Part shown: positions 1 through 10,523 of the stretch, piece after piece | Position numbering within the stretch: the stretch's first letter is position 1 | How the letters are laid out: every line of letters starts with the position of its first letter | NCBI GenBank assembly: GCA_024362935.1 | Contig: JANCRA010000010.1 | Span: forward strand, 692,001 to 756,000 | Origin: Setophaga petechia | Taxonomy: Eukaryota > Chordata > Aves > Passeriformes > Parulidae | Reading direction: 5' to 3' | DNA: 64,000 nucleotides | Notes under the pieces: generated by a model | What the model was told of the DNA's origin: nothing | What the model saw: the letters and a program-made list of their open reading frames with translations, nothing else | The model's database searches: none | Position numbers and translations under genes: made by a program

Positions 1-1291
1 ACTCTGCAGCCCTCTCTGCAACATCTACAACACGATGGAAGTTGTTTAGTGCGCAGGAAGGTTTTCTCCTTGCGAGACATTGTGAAAAAGCTATTTGCTT
101 AGATGTAGGTGACAAGAAACACTTACTGCAGTGCACTGAACAGCTAATTGCTACACAGCACTGGGATTGTGTTAGCAGCTTGCAAAGTGCTAGAAAACAG
201 TACTTTCCCACTCTCTTGCCTTTCCCTTCACATTAATACTTGAAAGGAAGGCGTCTTAGACAACTTTCTTTTTCTTGTGTCAAAACACAGTGCAGCCCTC
301 TGTGCAACTTCTAGAACACGATAGGAAATGTTTAGGGAGCAGGAAGGTTTTCTCCTTGCGAGACATAGTGAAAAAGCTATTTGCTTAGATGGAGGTGACA
401 AGAAACCCTTACTGCAGTGCAGTGACAAGTTAATTGGTACACAGCACTGGGATTGTGTTAGCAGCTCTCAAAGTGCTAGAAAACAGTACTTTCCCATTCT
501 CTTGCCTTTCCCTTCACATTAATACTTGAAAGGAAGGCATCTTTGACAACTTTCTTTTATATTTTGCAAAACACACTGCAGCCCTCTGTGCAACTTCTAG
601 AACACGATGGAAGTTGTTTAGTGAGCAGCAACGTTTTCCCCTTGCGAGACATTGTGAAAAAGCTATTTGCTCAGATGTAGGTATCAAGAAACACTTACTG
701 CCGTGCACTGACAAGCTAATTGCTACACAGCACTGGGATTGTGTTAGCAGCTTGCAAAGTGCTAGAAAACAGTACTTTCCCACTCTCTTGCCTTTCCCTA
801 CACATTAATACTTGAAAGGAAGGCGTCTTAGACAACTTTCTTTTTCTTGTTACAGAACACACTGCAGCCCTCTGTGCAACTTCTAGAACACGATAGGAGA
901 TGTTTAGTGAGCAGGAAGGTTTTCTCCTTGGGAGACATAGTGAAAAAGTTATTTGCTTAGATGTAGGTGACAAGAAACACTTACTGCAGTGAAGTGACAA
1001 GTTAATTGGTACACAGCACTGGGATTGTGTTAGCAGCCTGCAAAGTGCTAGAAAACAGTACTTTCCCACTCTCTTGCCTTTCCCTTCACATTAATACTTG
1101 AAAGGAAGGCATCTTAGACAACTTTCTTTTTCTTGTGTCAAAAAACTCTGCAGCCCTCTCTGCAACATCTACTACACGATGGAAGTTGTTTAGTGAGCAG
1201 GAAGGTTTTCTCCTTGCTAGACATACTGAAAAAGCTATTTGCTTAGATGTAGGTGACAAGAAACACTTACTGCAGTGCACTGAAAAGCTAA

Positions 1292-1322
1292 CTGCTCCAC
1301 AGCACTAGTACTGTGTTAGCAG
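1292..1322. other. Imperfect hairpin/dyad conserved at p207-237 of the monomer
   Basis: In this E monomer the left arm CTGCT-C-CACAG pairs with the right arm CTGTG-TT-AGCAG around an eight-base centre, CACTAGTA. The inner 18 bp are a near-palindrome with one mismatched pair. Class 3 units and A and K keep the outer arms (TGCT-A-CACA and TGTG-TT-AGCA) around a changed centre. Most class 2 units have GGTACACAG and lose the outermost pairs. Function is unknown; it could extrude as a cruciform or fold in transcripts. Confidence 0.55.
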
Positions 1323-1692
1323 CTTGCAAAGTGCTAGAAAACAGTACTTTCCCACTCTCTTGCCTTTCCCTTCACATTAATACTTGAAAGGAAGGCGTCT
1401 TAGACAACTTTGTTTTACATTTTGCAAAACACACTGCAGCCCTCTGTGCAACTTCTACAACACGATGGAAGTTGTTTAGTGAGCAGCAACGTTTTCCCCT
1501 TGCGAAACAAAGTGAAAAAGCTATTTGCTCAGATGTAGGTATCAAGAAACACTTACTGCCGTGCACTGACAAGCTAATTGCTACACAGCACTGCGATTGT
1601 GTTAGCAGCTTGCAAAGTGCTAGAAAACAGTACTTTCCCACTCTCTTGCCTTTCCCTTCACATTAATACTTGAAAGGAAGGCGTCTTAGACA

Positions 1693-1714
1693 ACTTTCTT
1701 TTTCTTGTTACAGA
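1693..1714 (+). other. Pyrimidine tract plus TTACAG, resembling a 3' splice acceptor
   Basis: D, G, M, N, O and P monomers carry CTTTCTTTTTCTTG followed by TTACAG|AACAC near p37-57. In form this is a good polypyrimidine tract and AG. There is no gene context, and the tract is likely fortuitous. If the array is transcribed on this strand it could act as a cryptic acceptor. Confidence 0.25.
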
Positions 1715-3659
1715 ACACACTGCAGCCCTCTGTTCAACTTCTAGAACACGATAGGAGATGTTTAGTGAGCAAGAAGGTTTTCTCCTTGGGAGACATAGTG
1801 AAAAAGCTATTTGCTTAGATGTAGGTGACAAGAAACACTTACTGCAGTGAAGTGACAAGTTAATTGGTACACAGCACTGGGATTGTGTTAGCAGCTCTCA
1901 AAGTGATAGAAAACAGTACTTTCCCACTCTCTTGCCTTTCCCTTCACATTAATACTTGATAGGAAGGCGTCTTAGACAACTTTCTTTTTCTTGTGTCAAA
2001 AAACTCTGCAGCCCTCTCTGCAACATGTACAACACGATGGAAGTTGTTTAGTGAGCAGGAAGGTTTTCTCCTTGCGAGACATAGTGAAAAAGCTATTTGC
2101 TTAGATGTAGGTGACAAGAAACACTTACTGCAGTGCACTGAACAGCTAACTGCTCCACAGCACTAGTACTGTGTTAGCAGCTTGCAAAGTGCTAGAAAAC
2201 AGTACTTTCCCACTCTCTTGCCTTTCCCTTCACATTAATACTTGAAAGGAAGGCGTCTTAGACAACTTTCTTTTTCTTGTGTCAAAACACAGTGCAGCCC
2301 TCTGTGCAACTTCTAGGACACGATAGGAGATGTTTAGTGAGCAGGAAGGTTTTCTCCTTGGGAGACATAGTGAAAAAGTTATTTGCTTAGATGTAGGTGA
2401 CAAGAAACACTTACTGCAGTGAAGTGACAAGTTAATTGGTACACAGCACTGGGATTGTGTTAGCAGCCTGCAAAGTGCTAGAAAACAGTACTTTCCCACT
2501 CTCTTGCCTTTCCCTTCACATTAATACTTGAAAGGAAGGCATCTTAGACAACTTTCTTTTTCTTGTGTCAAAAAACTCTGCAGCCCTCTCTGCAACATCT
2601 ACTACACGATGGAAGTTGTTTAGTGAGCAGGAAGGTTTTCTCCTTGCTAGACATACTGAAAAAGCTATTTGCTTAGATGTAGGTGACAAGAAACACTTAC
2701 TGCAGTGCACTGAAAAGCTAACTGCTCCACAGCACTAGTACTGTGTTAGCAGCTTGCAAAGTGCTAGAAAACAGTACTTTCCCACTCTCTTGCCTTTCCC
2801 TTCACATTAATACTTGAAAGGAAGGCGTCTTAGACAACTTTGTTTTACATTTTGCAAAACACACTGCAGCCCTCTGTGCAACTTCTACAACACGATGGAA
2901 GTTGTTTAGTGAGCAGCAACGTTTTCCCCTTGCGAAACAAAGTGAAAAAGCTATTTGCTCAGATGTAGGTATCAAGAAACACTTACTGCCGTGCACTGAC
3001 AAGCTAATTGCTACACAGCACTGCGATTGTGTTAGCAGCTTGCAAAGTGCTAGAAAACAGTACTTTCCCACTCTCTTGCCTTTCCCTTCACATTAATACT
3101 TGAAAGGAAGGCGTCTTAGACAACTTTCTTTTTCTTGTTACAGAACACACTGCAGCCCTCTGTTCAACTTCTAGAACACGATAGGAGATGTTTAGTGAGC
3201 AAGAAGGTTTTCTCCTTGGGAGACATAGTGAAAAAGCTATTTGCTTAGATGTAGGTGACAAGAAACACTTACTGCAGTGAAGTGACAAGTTAATTGGTAC
3301 ACAGCACTGGGATTGTGTTAGCAGCTCTCAAAGTGATTGAAAACAGTACTTTCCCACTCTCTTGCCTTTCCCTTCACATTAATACTTGAAAGGAAGGCGT
3401 CTTAGACAACTTTCTTTTTCTTGTGTCAAAAAACTCTGCAGCCCTCTCTGCCAGATCTACAACACGATGGAAGTTGTTTAGTGAGCAGGAAGGTTTTCTC
3501 CTTGCGAGACATAGTGAAAAAGCTATTTGCTTAGATGTAGGTGACAAGAAACACTTACTGCAGTGCACTGAACAGCTAACTGCTCCACAGCACTAGTACT
3601 GTGTTAGCAGCTTGCAAAGTGCTAGAAAACAGTACTTTCCCACTCTCTTGCCTTTCCCT

Positions 3660-3945
3660 TCACATTAATACTTGAAAGGAAGGCATCTTAGACAACTTTC
3701 TTTTTCTTGTGTCAAAAAACTCTTCAGCCCTCTCTGCAACATCTACAACACGATGGAAGTTGTTTAGTGAGCAGGAAGGTTTTCTCCTTGCGGGACATAG
3801 TGAAAAAGCTTTTTGCTTAGATGTAGGAGACAAGAAACACTTACTGCAGTGCACTGAACAGCTAACTGCTACACAGCACTAGGACTGTGTTAGCAGCTTG
3901 CAAAGTGCTAGAAAACAGTACTTTCCCACTCTCTTGCCTTTCCCT
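3660..3945. repeat. K/L hybrid monomer (single occurrence)
   Basis: The start matches K (ACTCTTCAGCCCTC, ATCTACAACACGATGG). From TTGCGGGAC onward it matches L (AAAAAGCTTTTT, GTAGGAGACAAG, CACTAGGACTG). It replaces the adjacent K and L of the 16-mer. The crossover lies between about p110 and p132. Confidence 0.88.
3804..3815. other. Perfect 12-bp palindrome AAAAAGCTTTTT
   Basis: A single A-to-T change in the A5 tract region of L monomers (here the K/L hybrid) makes this palindrome and a HindIII site. It recurs in every L, for example near 8092 + 286 and at the same phase in 12812, 15100 and 18246. I give one exemplar; the position is approximate to a base or two. Confidence 0.6.
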
Positions 3946-4231
3946 TCACATTAATACTTGAAAGGAAGGCGTCTTAGACAACTTTCTTTTTCTTGTTACA
4001 GAACACACTGCAGCCTTCTGTGCAACTTCTAGAACACGATAGGAGATGTTTAGTGAGCAGGAAGGTTTTCTCCTTGGGAGACATAGTGAAAAAGCTATTT
4101 GCTTAGATGTCGGTGACAAGAAACACTTACTGCAGTGGACTGAAAAGCTTACTGCTACACAGCACTGCGATTGTGTTAGCAGCCTGCAAAGTGCTAGAAA
4201 ACAGTACTTTCCCACTCTCTTGCCTTTCCCT

Positions 4232-4517
4232 TCACATTAATACTTGAAAGGAAGGCATCTTAGACAACTTTCTTTTTCTTGTGTCAAAAAACTCTGCAGC
4301 CCTCTCTGCAACATCTACAACACGATGGAAGTTGTTTAGTGCGCAGGAAGGTTTTCTCCTTGCGAGACATTGTGAAAAAGCTATTTGCTTAGATGTAGGT
4401 GACAAGAAACACTTACTGCAGTGCACTGAACAGCTAATTGCTACACAGCACTGGGATTGTGTTAGCAGCTTGCAAAGTGCTAGAAAACAGTACTTTCCCA
4501 CTCTCTTGCCTTTCCCT
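4232..4517. repeat. Monomer type A exemplar (class 1, HOR phase marker)
   Basis: Marks: GGCATC near p24, GTGTCAAAAAACTC near p48, and GTGCGCAGG with C at p111, where other class 1 units have A. The extra CpG at p110-112 is found only in A, which makes it a clean phase marker. Later copies at 20534, 31119 and 41704 have TTGTGAGAC instead of TTGCGAGAC. Confidence 0.85.
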
Positions 4518-4803
4518 TCACATTAATACTTGAAAGGAAGGCGTCTTAGACAACTTTCTTTTTCTTGTGTCAAAACACAGTGCAGCCCTCTGTGCAACTT
4601 CTAGAACACGATAGGAAATGTTTAGGGAGCAGGAAGGTTTTCTCCTTGCGAGACATAGTGAAAAAGCTATTTGCTTAGATGGAGGTGACAAGAAACCCTT
4701 ACTGCAGTGCAGTGACAAGTTAATTGGTACACAGCACTGGGATTGTGTTAGCAGCTCTCAAAGTGCTAGAAAACAGTACTTTCCCATTCTCTTGCCTTTC
4801 CCT
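4518..4803. repeat. Monomer type B exemplar (class 2)
   Basis: Marks: GTGTCAAAACACAGTGCAG (first PstI site lost), GGAAATGTTTAGGGAGC, AGATGGAGGTGAC, AGCTCTCAAAGTGC and TCCCATTCTC. Copies at 13670, 20820, 31405 and 41990 have CCCTCACTGC instead of CCCTTACTGC. Copies at 47713 and 61444 have GAGGTTACAAG. Confidence 0.85.
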
Positions 4804-5089
4804 TCACATTAATACTTGAAAGGAAGGCATCTTTGACAACTTTCTTTTATATTTTGCAAAACACACTGCAGCCCTCTGTGCAACTTCTAGAACACGATGG
4901 AAGTTGTTTAGTGAGCAGCAACGTTTTCCCCTTGCGAGACATTGTGAAAAAGCTATTTGCTCAGATGTAGGTATCAAGAAACACTTACTGCCGTGCACTG
5001 ACAAGCTAATTGCTACACAGCACTGGGATTGTGTTAGCAGCTTGCAAAGTGCTAGAAAACAGTACTTTCCCACTCTCTTGCCTTTCCCT
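4804..5089. repeat. Monomer type C exemplar (class 3)
   Basis: Marks: GCATCTTTGACAAC, TTTTATATTTTGC, the class 3 stretch GAGCAGCAACGTTTTCC, GGTATCAAG and TACTGCCGTGC (second PstI site lost). Copies at 21106, 31691 and 42276 have the F-like GCGAAACAAAGTG in place of GCGAGACATTGTG. Confidence 0.85.
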
Positions 5090-5375
5090 ACACATTAATA
5101 CTTGAAAGGAAGGCGTCTTAGACAACTTTCTTTTTCTTGTTACAGAACACACTGCAGCCCTCTGTGCAACTTCTAGAACACGATAGGAGATGTTTAGTGA
5201 GCAGGAAGGTTTTCTCCTTGGGAGACATAGTGAAAAAGTTATTTGCTTAGATGTAGGTGACAAGAAACACTTACTGCAGTGAAGTGACAAGTTAATTGGT
5301 ACACAGCACTGGGATTGTGTTAGCAGCCTGCAAAGTGCTAGAAAACAGTACTTTCCCACTCTCTTGCCTTTCCCT
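5090..5375. repeat. Monomer type D exemplar (class 2)
   Basis: Marks: A instead of T at p1 (CCTACACATT) in most copies, TTGTTACAGAACAC, TTGGGAGAC, AAAGTTATTTGC, GAAGTGACAAGTTAATTGG and AGCCTGCAAAG. Copies at 48285 and 62016 keep T at p1 and carry AAAGAAAGG. Confidence 0.85.
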
Positions 5376-5661
5376 TCACATTAATACTTGAAAGGAAGGC
5401 ATCTTAGACAACTTTCTTTTTCTTGTGTCAAAAAACTCTGCAGCCCTCTCTGCAACATCTACTACACGATGGAAGTTGTTTAGTGAGCAGGAAGGTTTTC
5501 TCCTTGCTAGACATACTGAAAAAGCTATTTGCTTAGATGTAGGTGACAAGAAACACTTACTGCAGTGCACTGAAAAGCTAACTGCTCCACAGCACTAGTA
5601 CTGTGTTAGCAGCTTGCAAAGTGCTAGAAAACAGTACTTTCCCACTCTCTTGCCTTTCCCT
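5376..5661. repeat. Monomer type E exemplar (class 1)
   Basis: Marks: GGCATC, ATCTACTACACG, CATACTGAAAAAGC, and the GCACTAGTACTG variant of the hairpin region, which contains SpeI and ScaI sites. E is always followed by F or F*, so E-F behaves as a fixed pair in every HOR form. Confidence 0.85.
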
Positions 5662-5947
5662 TCACATTAATACTTGAAAGGAAGGCGTCTTAGACAACTT
5701 TGTTTTACATTTTGCAAAACACACTGCAGCCCTCTGTGCAACTTCTACAACACGATGGAAGTTGTTTAGTGAGCAGCAACGTTTTCCCCTTGCGAAACAA
5801 AGTGAAAAAGCTATTTGCTCAGATGTAGGTATCAAGAAACACTTACTGCCGTGCACTGACAAGCTAATTGCTACACAGCACTGCGATTGTGTTAGCAGCT
5901 TGCAAAGTGCTAGAAAACAGTACTTTCCCACTCTCTTGCCTTTCCCT
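5662..5947. repeat. Monomer type F exemplar (class 3, most abundant type)
   Basis: Marks: ACTTTGTTTTACATTTTGC, GCAGCAACGTTTTCCCC, GCGAAACAAAGTG, GCTCAGATGTAGGTATC, TACTGCCGTGC and CACTGCGATTG. I count six CpGs, more than in class 1 or 2. F* (19962, 30547, 41132) has GACTACTTTG near p33. Copies at 10524 and 15958 have GATGAAGGTATC. Confidence 0.85.
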
Positions 5948-6233
5948 TCACATTAATACTTGAAAGGAAGGCGTCTTAGACAACTTTCTTTTTCTTGTTA
6001 CAGAACACACTGCAGCCCTCTGTTCAACTTCTAGAACACGATAGGAGATGTTTAGTGAGCAAGAAGGTTTTCTCCTTGGGAGACATAGTGAAAAAGCTAT
6101 TTGCTTAGATGTAGGTGACAAGAAACACTTACTGCAGTGAAGTGACAAGTTAATTGGTACACAGCACTGGGATTGTGTTAGCAGCTCTCAAAGTGATAGA
6201 AAACAGTACTTTCCCACTCTCTTGCCTTTCCCT
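5948..6233. repeat. Monomer type G exemplar (class 2)
   Basis: Marks: TTGTTACAGAACAC, CTGTTCAACTTCTAG, GAGCAAGAAGG and AGCTCTCAAAGTGATAG. Variant G' (for example 3088, 7378, 24827) ends AAAGTGATTG and always precedes J. The copies at 35412 and 45997 have GATTCAAAAC at this site. Confidence 0.85.
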
Positions 6234-6519
6234 TCACATTAATACTTGATAGGAAGGCGTCTTAGACAACTTTCTTTTTCTTGTGTCAAAAAACTCTGCA
6301 GCCCTCTCTGCAACATGTACAACACGATGGAAGTTGTTTAGTGAGCAGGAAGGTTTTCTCCTTGCGAGACATAGTGAAAAAGCTATTTGCTTAGATGTAG
6401 GTGACAAGAAACACTTACTGCAGTGCACTGAACAGCTAACTGCTCCACAGCACTAGTACTGTGTTAGCAGCTTGCAAAGTGCTAGAAAACAGTACTTTCC
6501 CACTCTCTTGCCTTTCCCT
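6234..6519. repeat. Monomer type H exemplar (class 1)
   Basis: Marks: ACTTGATAGGAAGG and CAACATGTACAACACG. It shares the CACTAGTACTG hairpin form with E and J. Copies at 22536, 33121, 43706 and 57437 have GCGTCTCAGAC and precede the P monomer. Copies at 26829, 37414 and 49429 have CTCCATGCGAG and CAAAAAAATC. Confidence 0.85.
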
Positions 6520-6805
6520 TCACATTAATACTTGAAAGGAAGGCGTCTTAGACAACTTTCTTTTTCTTGTGTCAAAACACAGTGCAGCCCTCTGTGCAAC
6601 TTCTAGGACACGATAGGAGATGTTTAGTGAGCAGGAAGGTTTTCTCCTTGGGAGACATAGTGAAAAAGTTATTTGCTTAGATGTAGGTGACAAGAAACAC
6701 TTACTGCAGTGAAGTGACAAGTTAATTGGTACACAGCACTGGGATTGTGTTAGCAGCCTGCAAAGTGCTAGAAAACAGTACTTTCCCACTCTCTTGCCTT
6801 TCCCT
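6520..6805. repeat. Monomer type I exemplar (class 2)
   Basis: The leader is B-like (GTGTCAAAACACAGTGCAG), followed by TTCTAGGACACG and then a D-like body (AAAGTTATTTGC, GAAGTGACAAG, AGCCTGCAAAG). It is best read as a B/D recombinant that became fixed in the HOR. Confidence 0.82.
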
Positions 6806-7663
6806 TCACATTAATACTTGAAAGGAAGGCATCTTAGACAACTTTCTTTTTCTTGTGTCAAAAAACTCTGCAGCCCTCTCTGCAACATCTACTACACGAT
6901 GGAAGTTGTTTAGTGAGCAGGAAGGTTTTCTCCTTGCTAGACATACTGAAAAAGCTATTTGCTTAGATGTAGGTGACAAGAAACACTTACTGCAGTGCAC
7001 TGAAAAGCTAACTGCTCCACAGCACTAGTACTGTGTTAGCAGCTTGCAAAGTGCTAGAAAACAGTACTTTCCCACTCTCTTGCCTTTCCCTTCACATTAA
7101 TACTTGAAAGGAAGGCGTCTTAGACAACTTTGTTTTACATTTTGCAAAACACACTGCAGCCCTCTGTGCAACTTCTACAACACGATGGAAGTTGTTTAGT
7201 GAGCAGCAACGTTTTCCCCTTGCGAAACAAAGTGAAAAAGCTATTTGCTCAGATGTAGGTATCAAGAAACACTTACTGCCGTGCACTGACAAGCTAATTG
7301 CTACACAGCACTGCGATTGTGTTAGCAGCTTGCAAAGTGCTAGAAAACAGTACTTTCCCACTCTCTTGCCTTTCCCTTCACATTATTACTTGAAAGGAAG
7401 GCGTCTTAGACAACTTTCTTTTTCTTGTTACAGAACACACTGCAGCCCTCTGTTCAACTTCTAGAACACGATAGGAGATGTTTAGTGAGCAAGAAGGTTT
7501 TCTCCTTGGGAGACATAGTGAAAAAGCTATTTGCTTAGATGTAGGTGACAAGAAACACTTACTGCAGTGAAGTGACAAGTTAATTGGTACACAGCACTGG
7601 GATTGTGTTAGCAGCTCTCAAAGTGATTGAAAACAGTACTTTCCCACTCTCTTGCCTTTCCCT

Positions 7664-7949
7664 TCACATTAATACTTGAAAGGAAGGCGTCTTAGACAAC
7701 TTTCTTTTTCTTGTGTCAAAAAACTCTGCAGCCCTCTCTGCCAGATCTACAACACGATGGAAGTTGTTTAGTGAGCAGGAAGGTTTTCTCCTTGCGAGAC
7801 ATAGTGAAAAAGCTATTTGCTTAGATGTAGGTGACAAGAAACACTTACTGCAGTGCACTGAACAGCTAACTGCTCCACAGCACTAGTACTGTGTTAGCAG
7901 CTTGCAAAGTGCTAGAAAACAGTACTTTCCCACTCTCTTGCCTTTCCCT
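7664..7949. repeat. Monomer type J exemplar (class 1)
   Basis: Mark: TCTGCCAGATCTACAACACG, which creates a BglII site absent from the other ordinary types. The rest is E/H-like, including CACTAGTACTG. The hybrid J/K monomers also have the BglII site. Confidence 0.85.
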
Positions 7950-8235
7950 TCACATTAATACTTGAAAGGAAGGCATCTTAGACAACTTTCTTTTTCTTGT
8001 GTCAAAAAACTCTTCAGCCCTCTCTGCAACATCTACAACACGATGGAAGTTGTTTAGTGAGCAGGAAGGTTTTCTCCTTGCGAGACATAGTGAAAAAGCT
8101 ATTTGCTTAGATGTAGGTGACAAGAAACACTTACTGCAGTGCATTGAACAGCTAATTGCTACACAGAACTGGGATTGTGTTAGCAGCTTGCAAAGTGCTA
8201 GAAAACAGTACTTTCCCACTCTCTTGCCTTTCCCT
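7950..8235. repeat. Monomer type K exemplar (class 1)
   Basis: Marks: ACTCTTCAGCCCTC (first PstI site lost), GCATTGAACAGCTAATTGC and CACAGAACTGGG. Copies at 25399, 35984, 46569 and 60300 have GCATTGAAAAGC. The copy at 17960 has GTTGCTAAGTG and TTGCGGGAC. Confidence 0.83.
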
Positions 8236-8521
8236 TCACATTAATACTTGAAAGGAAGGCATCTTAGACAACTTTCTTTTTCTTGTGTCAAAAAACTCTG
8301 CAGCCTTCTCTGCAACATCTACATCACGATGGAATTTGTTTAGTGAGCAGGAAGGTTTTCTCCTTGCGGGACATAGTGAAAAAGCTTTTTGCTTAGATGT
8401 AGGAGACAAGAAACACTTACTGCAGTGCACTGAACAGCTAACTGCTACACAGCACTAGGACTGTGTTAGCAGCTTGCAAAGTGCTAGAAAACAGTACTTT
8501 CCCACTCTCTTGCCTTTCCCT
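8236..8521. repeat. Monomer type L exemplar (class 1)
   Basis: Marks: GCAGCCTTCTCTGC, CTACATCACGATGG, GGAATTTGTTTAG, TTGCGGGAC, the perfect 12-bp palindrome AAAAAGCTTTTT (HindIII), GTAGGAGACAAG and CACTAGGACTG. It is the most diverged class 1 member. Confidence 0.85.
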
Positions 8522-8807
8522 TCACATTAATACTTGAAAGGAAGGCGTCTTAGACAACTTTCTTTTTCTTGTTACAGAACACACTGCAGCCTTCTGTGCA
8601 ACTTCTAGAACACGATAGGAGATGTTTAGTGAGCAGGAAGGTTTTCTCCTTGGGAGACATAGTGAAAAAGCTATTTGCTTAGATGTCGGTGACAAGAAAC
8701 ACTTACTGCAGTGGACTGAAAAGCTTACTGCTACACAGCACTGCGATTGTGTTAGCAGCCTGCAAAGTGCTAGAAAACAGTACTTTCCCACTCTCTTGCC
8801 TTTCCCT
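8522..8807. repeat. Monomer type M exemplar (class 2)
   Basis: Marks: GCAGCCTTCTGTGC, GATGTCGGTGAC, CAGTGGACTGAAAAGCTTAC (HindIII), CACTGCGATTG and AGCCTGCAAAG. Copies at 25971 and 36556 have AAGCTAAC and are followed by F. The remaining complete copies have the HindIII form and are followed by A. Confidence 0.84.
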
Positions 8808-10237
8808 TCACATTAATACTTGAAAGGAAGGCATCTTAGACAACTTTCTTTTTCTTGTGTCAAAAAACTCTGCAGCCCTCTCTTCAACATCTACAACACG
8901 ATGGAAGTTGTTTAGTGCGCAGGAAGGTTTTCTCCTTGCGAGACATTGTGAAAAAGCTATTTGCTTAGATGTAGGTGACAAGAAACACTTACTGCAGTGC
9001 ACTGAACAGCTAATTGCTACACAGCACTGGGATTGTGTTAGCAGCTTGCAAAGTGCTAGAAAACAGTACTTTCCCACTCTCTTGCCTTTCCCTTCACATT
9101 AATACTTGAAAGGAAGGCGTCTTAGACAACTTTCTTTTTCTTGTGTCAAAACACAGTGCAGCCCTCTGTGCAACTTCTAGAACACGATAGGAAATGTTTA
9201 GGGAGCAGGAAGGTTTTCTCCTTGCGAGACATAGTGAAAAAGCTATTTGCTTAGATGGAGGTGACAAGAAACCCTTACTGCAGTGCAGTGACAAGTTAAT
9301 TGGTACACAGCACTGGGATTGTGTTAGCAGCTCTCAAAGTGCTAGAAAACAGTACTTTCCCATTCTCTTGCCTCTCCCTTCACATTAATACTTGAAAGGA
9401 AGGCATCTTTGACAACTTTCTTTTATATTTTGCAAAACACACTGCAGCCCTCTGTGCAACTTCTACAACACGATGGAAGTTGTTTAGTGAGCAGCAACGT
9501 TTTCCCCTTGCGAGACATTGTGAAAAAGCTATTTGCTCAGATGTAGGTATCAAGAAACACTTACTGCCGTGCACTGACAAGCTAATTGCTACACAGCACT
9601 GCGATTGTGTTAGCAGCTTGCAAAGTGCTAGAAAACAGTACTTTCCCACTCTCTTGCCTTTCCCTTCACATTAATACTTGAAAGGAAGGCGTCTTAGACA
9701 ACTTTCTTTTTCTTGTTACAGAACACACTGCAGCCCTCTGTTCAACTTCTAGAACACGATAGGAGATGTTTAGTGAGCAAGAAGGTTTTCTCCTTGGGAG
9801 ACATAGTGAAAAAGCTATTTGCTTAGATGTAGGTGACAAGAAACACTTACTGCAGTGAAGTGACAAGTTAATTGGTACACAGCACTGGGATTGTGTTAGC
9901 AGCTCTCAAAGTGATAGAAAACAGTACTTTCCCACTCTCTTGCCTTTCCCTTCACATTAATACTTGATAGGAAGGCGTCTTAGACAACTTTCTTTTTCTT
10001 GTGTCAAAAAACTCTGCAGCCCTCTCTGCAACATGTACAACACGATGGAAGTTGTTTAGTGAGCAGGAAGGTTTTCTCCTTGCGAGACATAGTGAAAAAG
10101 CTATTTGCTTAGATGTAGGTGACAAGAAACACTTACTGCAGTGCACTGAACAGCTAACTGCTCCACAGCACTAGTACTGTGTTAGCAGCTTGCAAAGTGC
10201 TAGAAAACAGTACTTTCCCACTCTCTTGCCTTTCCCT

Positions 10238-10523
10238 TCACATTAATACTTGAAAGGAAGGCGTCTTAGACAACTTTCTTTTTCTTGTTACAGAACACAC
10301 TGCAGCCCTATGTTCAACTTCTACAACACGATGGAAGTTGTTTAGTGAGCAGCAACGTTTTCCCCTTGCGAGACAAAGTGAAAAAGCTATTTGCTCAGAT
10401 GTAGGTATCAAGAAACACTTACTCCAGTGCACTGACAATCTAATTGCTACACAGCACTGCGATTGTGTTAGCAGCTTGCAAAGTGCTAGAAAACAGTACT
10501 TTCCCACTCTCTTGCCTTTCCCT
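10238..10523. repeat. Monomer type N exemplar (class 3)
   Basis: A G/O-like leader (TTGTTACAGAACAC, CCCTATGTTCAACTTC) is joined to a class 3 body (GCAGCAACGTTTTCCC, GCGAGACAAAGTG). TTACTCCAGTGC and GACAATCTAATTGC follow. Copies at 23111, 33696, 44281 and 58012 have GTTTACCCC. Confidence 0.83.

Larger units (their letters stand above)
1..4231. repeat. HOR copy 1 (15-mer, 5' truncated)
   Basis: Monomer order is A-B-C-D-E-F-G-H-I-E-F-G'-J-(K/L)-M, with the first 59 bases of A cut off by the window edge. It matches the next copy at an offset of 4,290 bp with very few differences (for example A at 3094 versus T at 7384) up to the J/K region. There a single hybrid monomer at 3660 replaces the separate K and L monomers. 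The copy is therefore the canonical 16-mer minus one monomer, explained by unequal exchange between adjacent K and L. Confidence 0.93.
4232..8807. repeat. HOR copy 2 (canonical 16-mer, 4,576 bp)
   Basis: This is the complete reference order A-B-C-D-E-F-G-H-I-E-F-G'-J-K-L-M, with monomers starting every 286 bp from 4232. All diagnostic variants are present once, except the pair E-F and the G/G' type, which occur twice (5376-6233 and 6806-7663). The E-F-G block therefore looks internally duplicated in the ancestral HOR. The monomer exemplars listed below are mostly taken from this copy. Confidence 0.93.

Noticed and set aside
7192..7464. Longer open frame crossing a monomer border
   Set aside because: It is longer only because TTAATA became TTATTA at about 7384 in one monomer, removing a stop codon. 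It encodes no recognisable protein.
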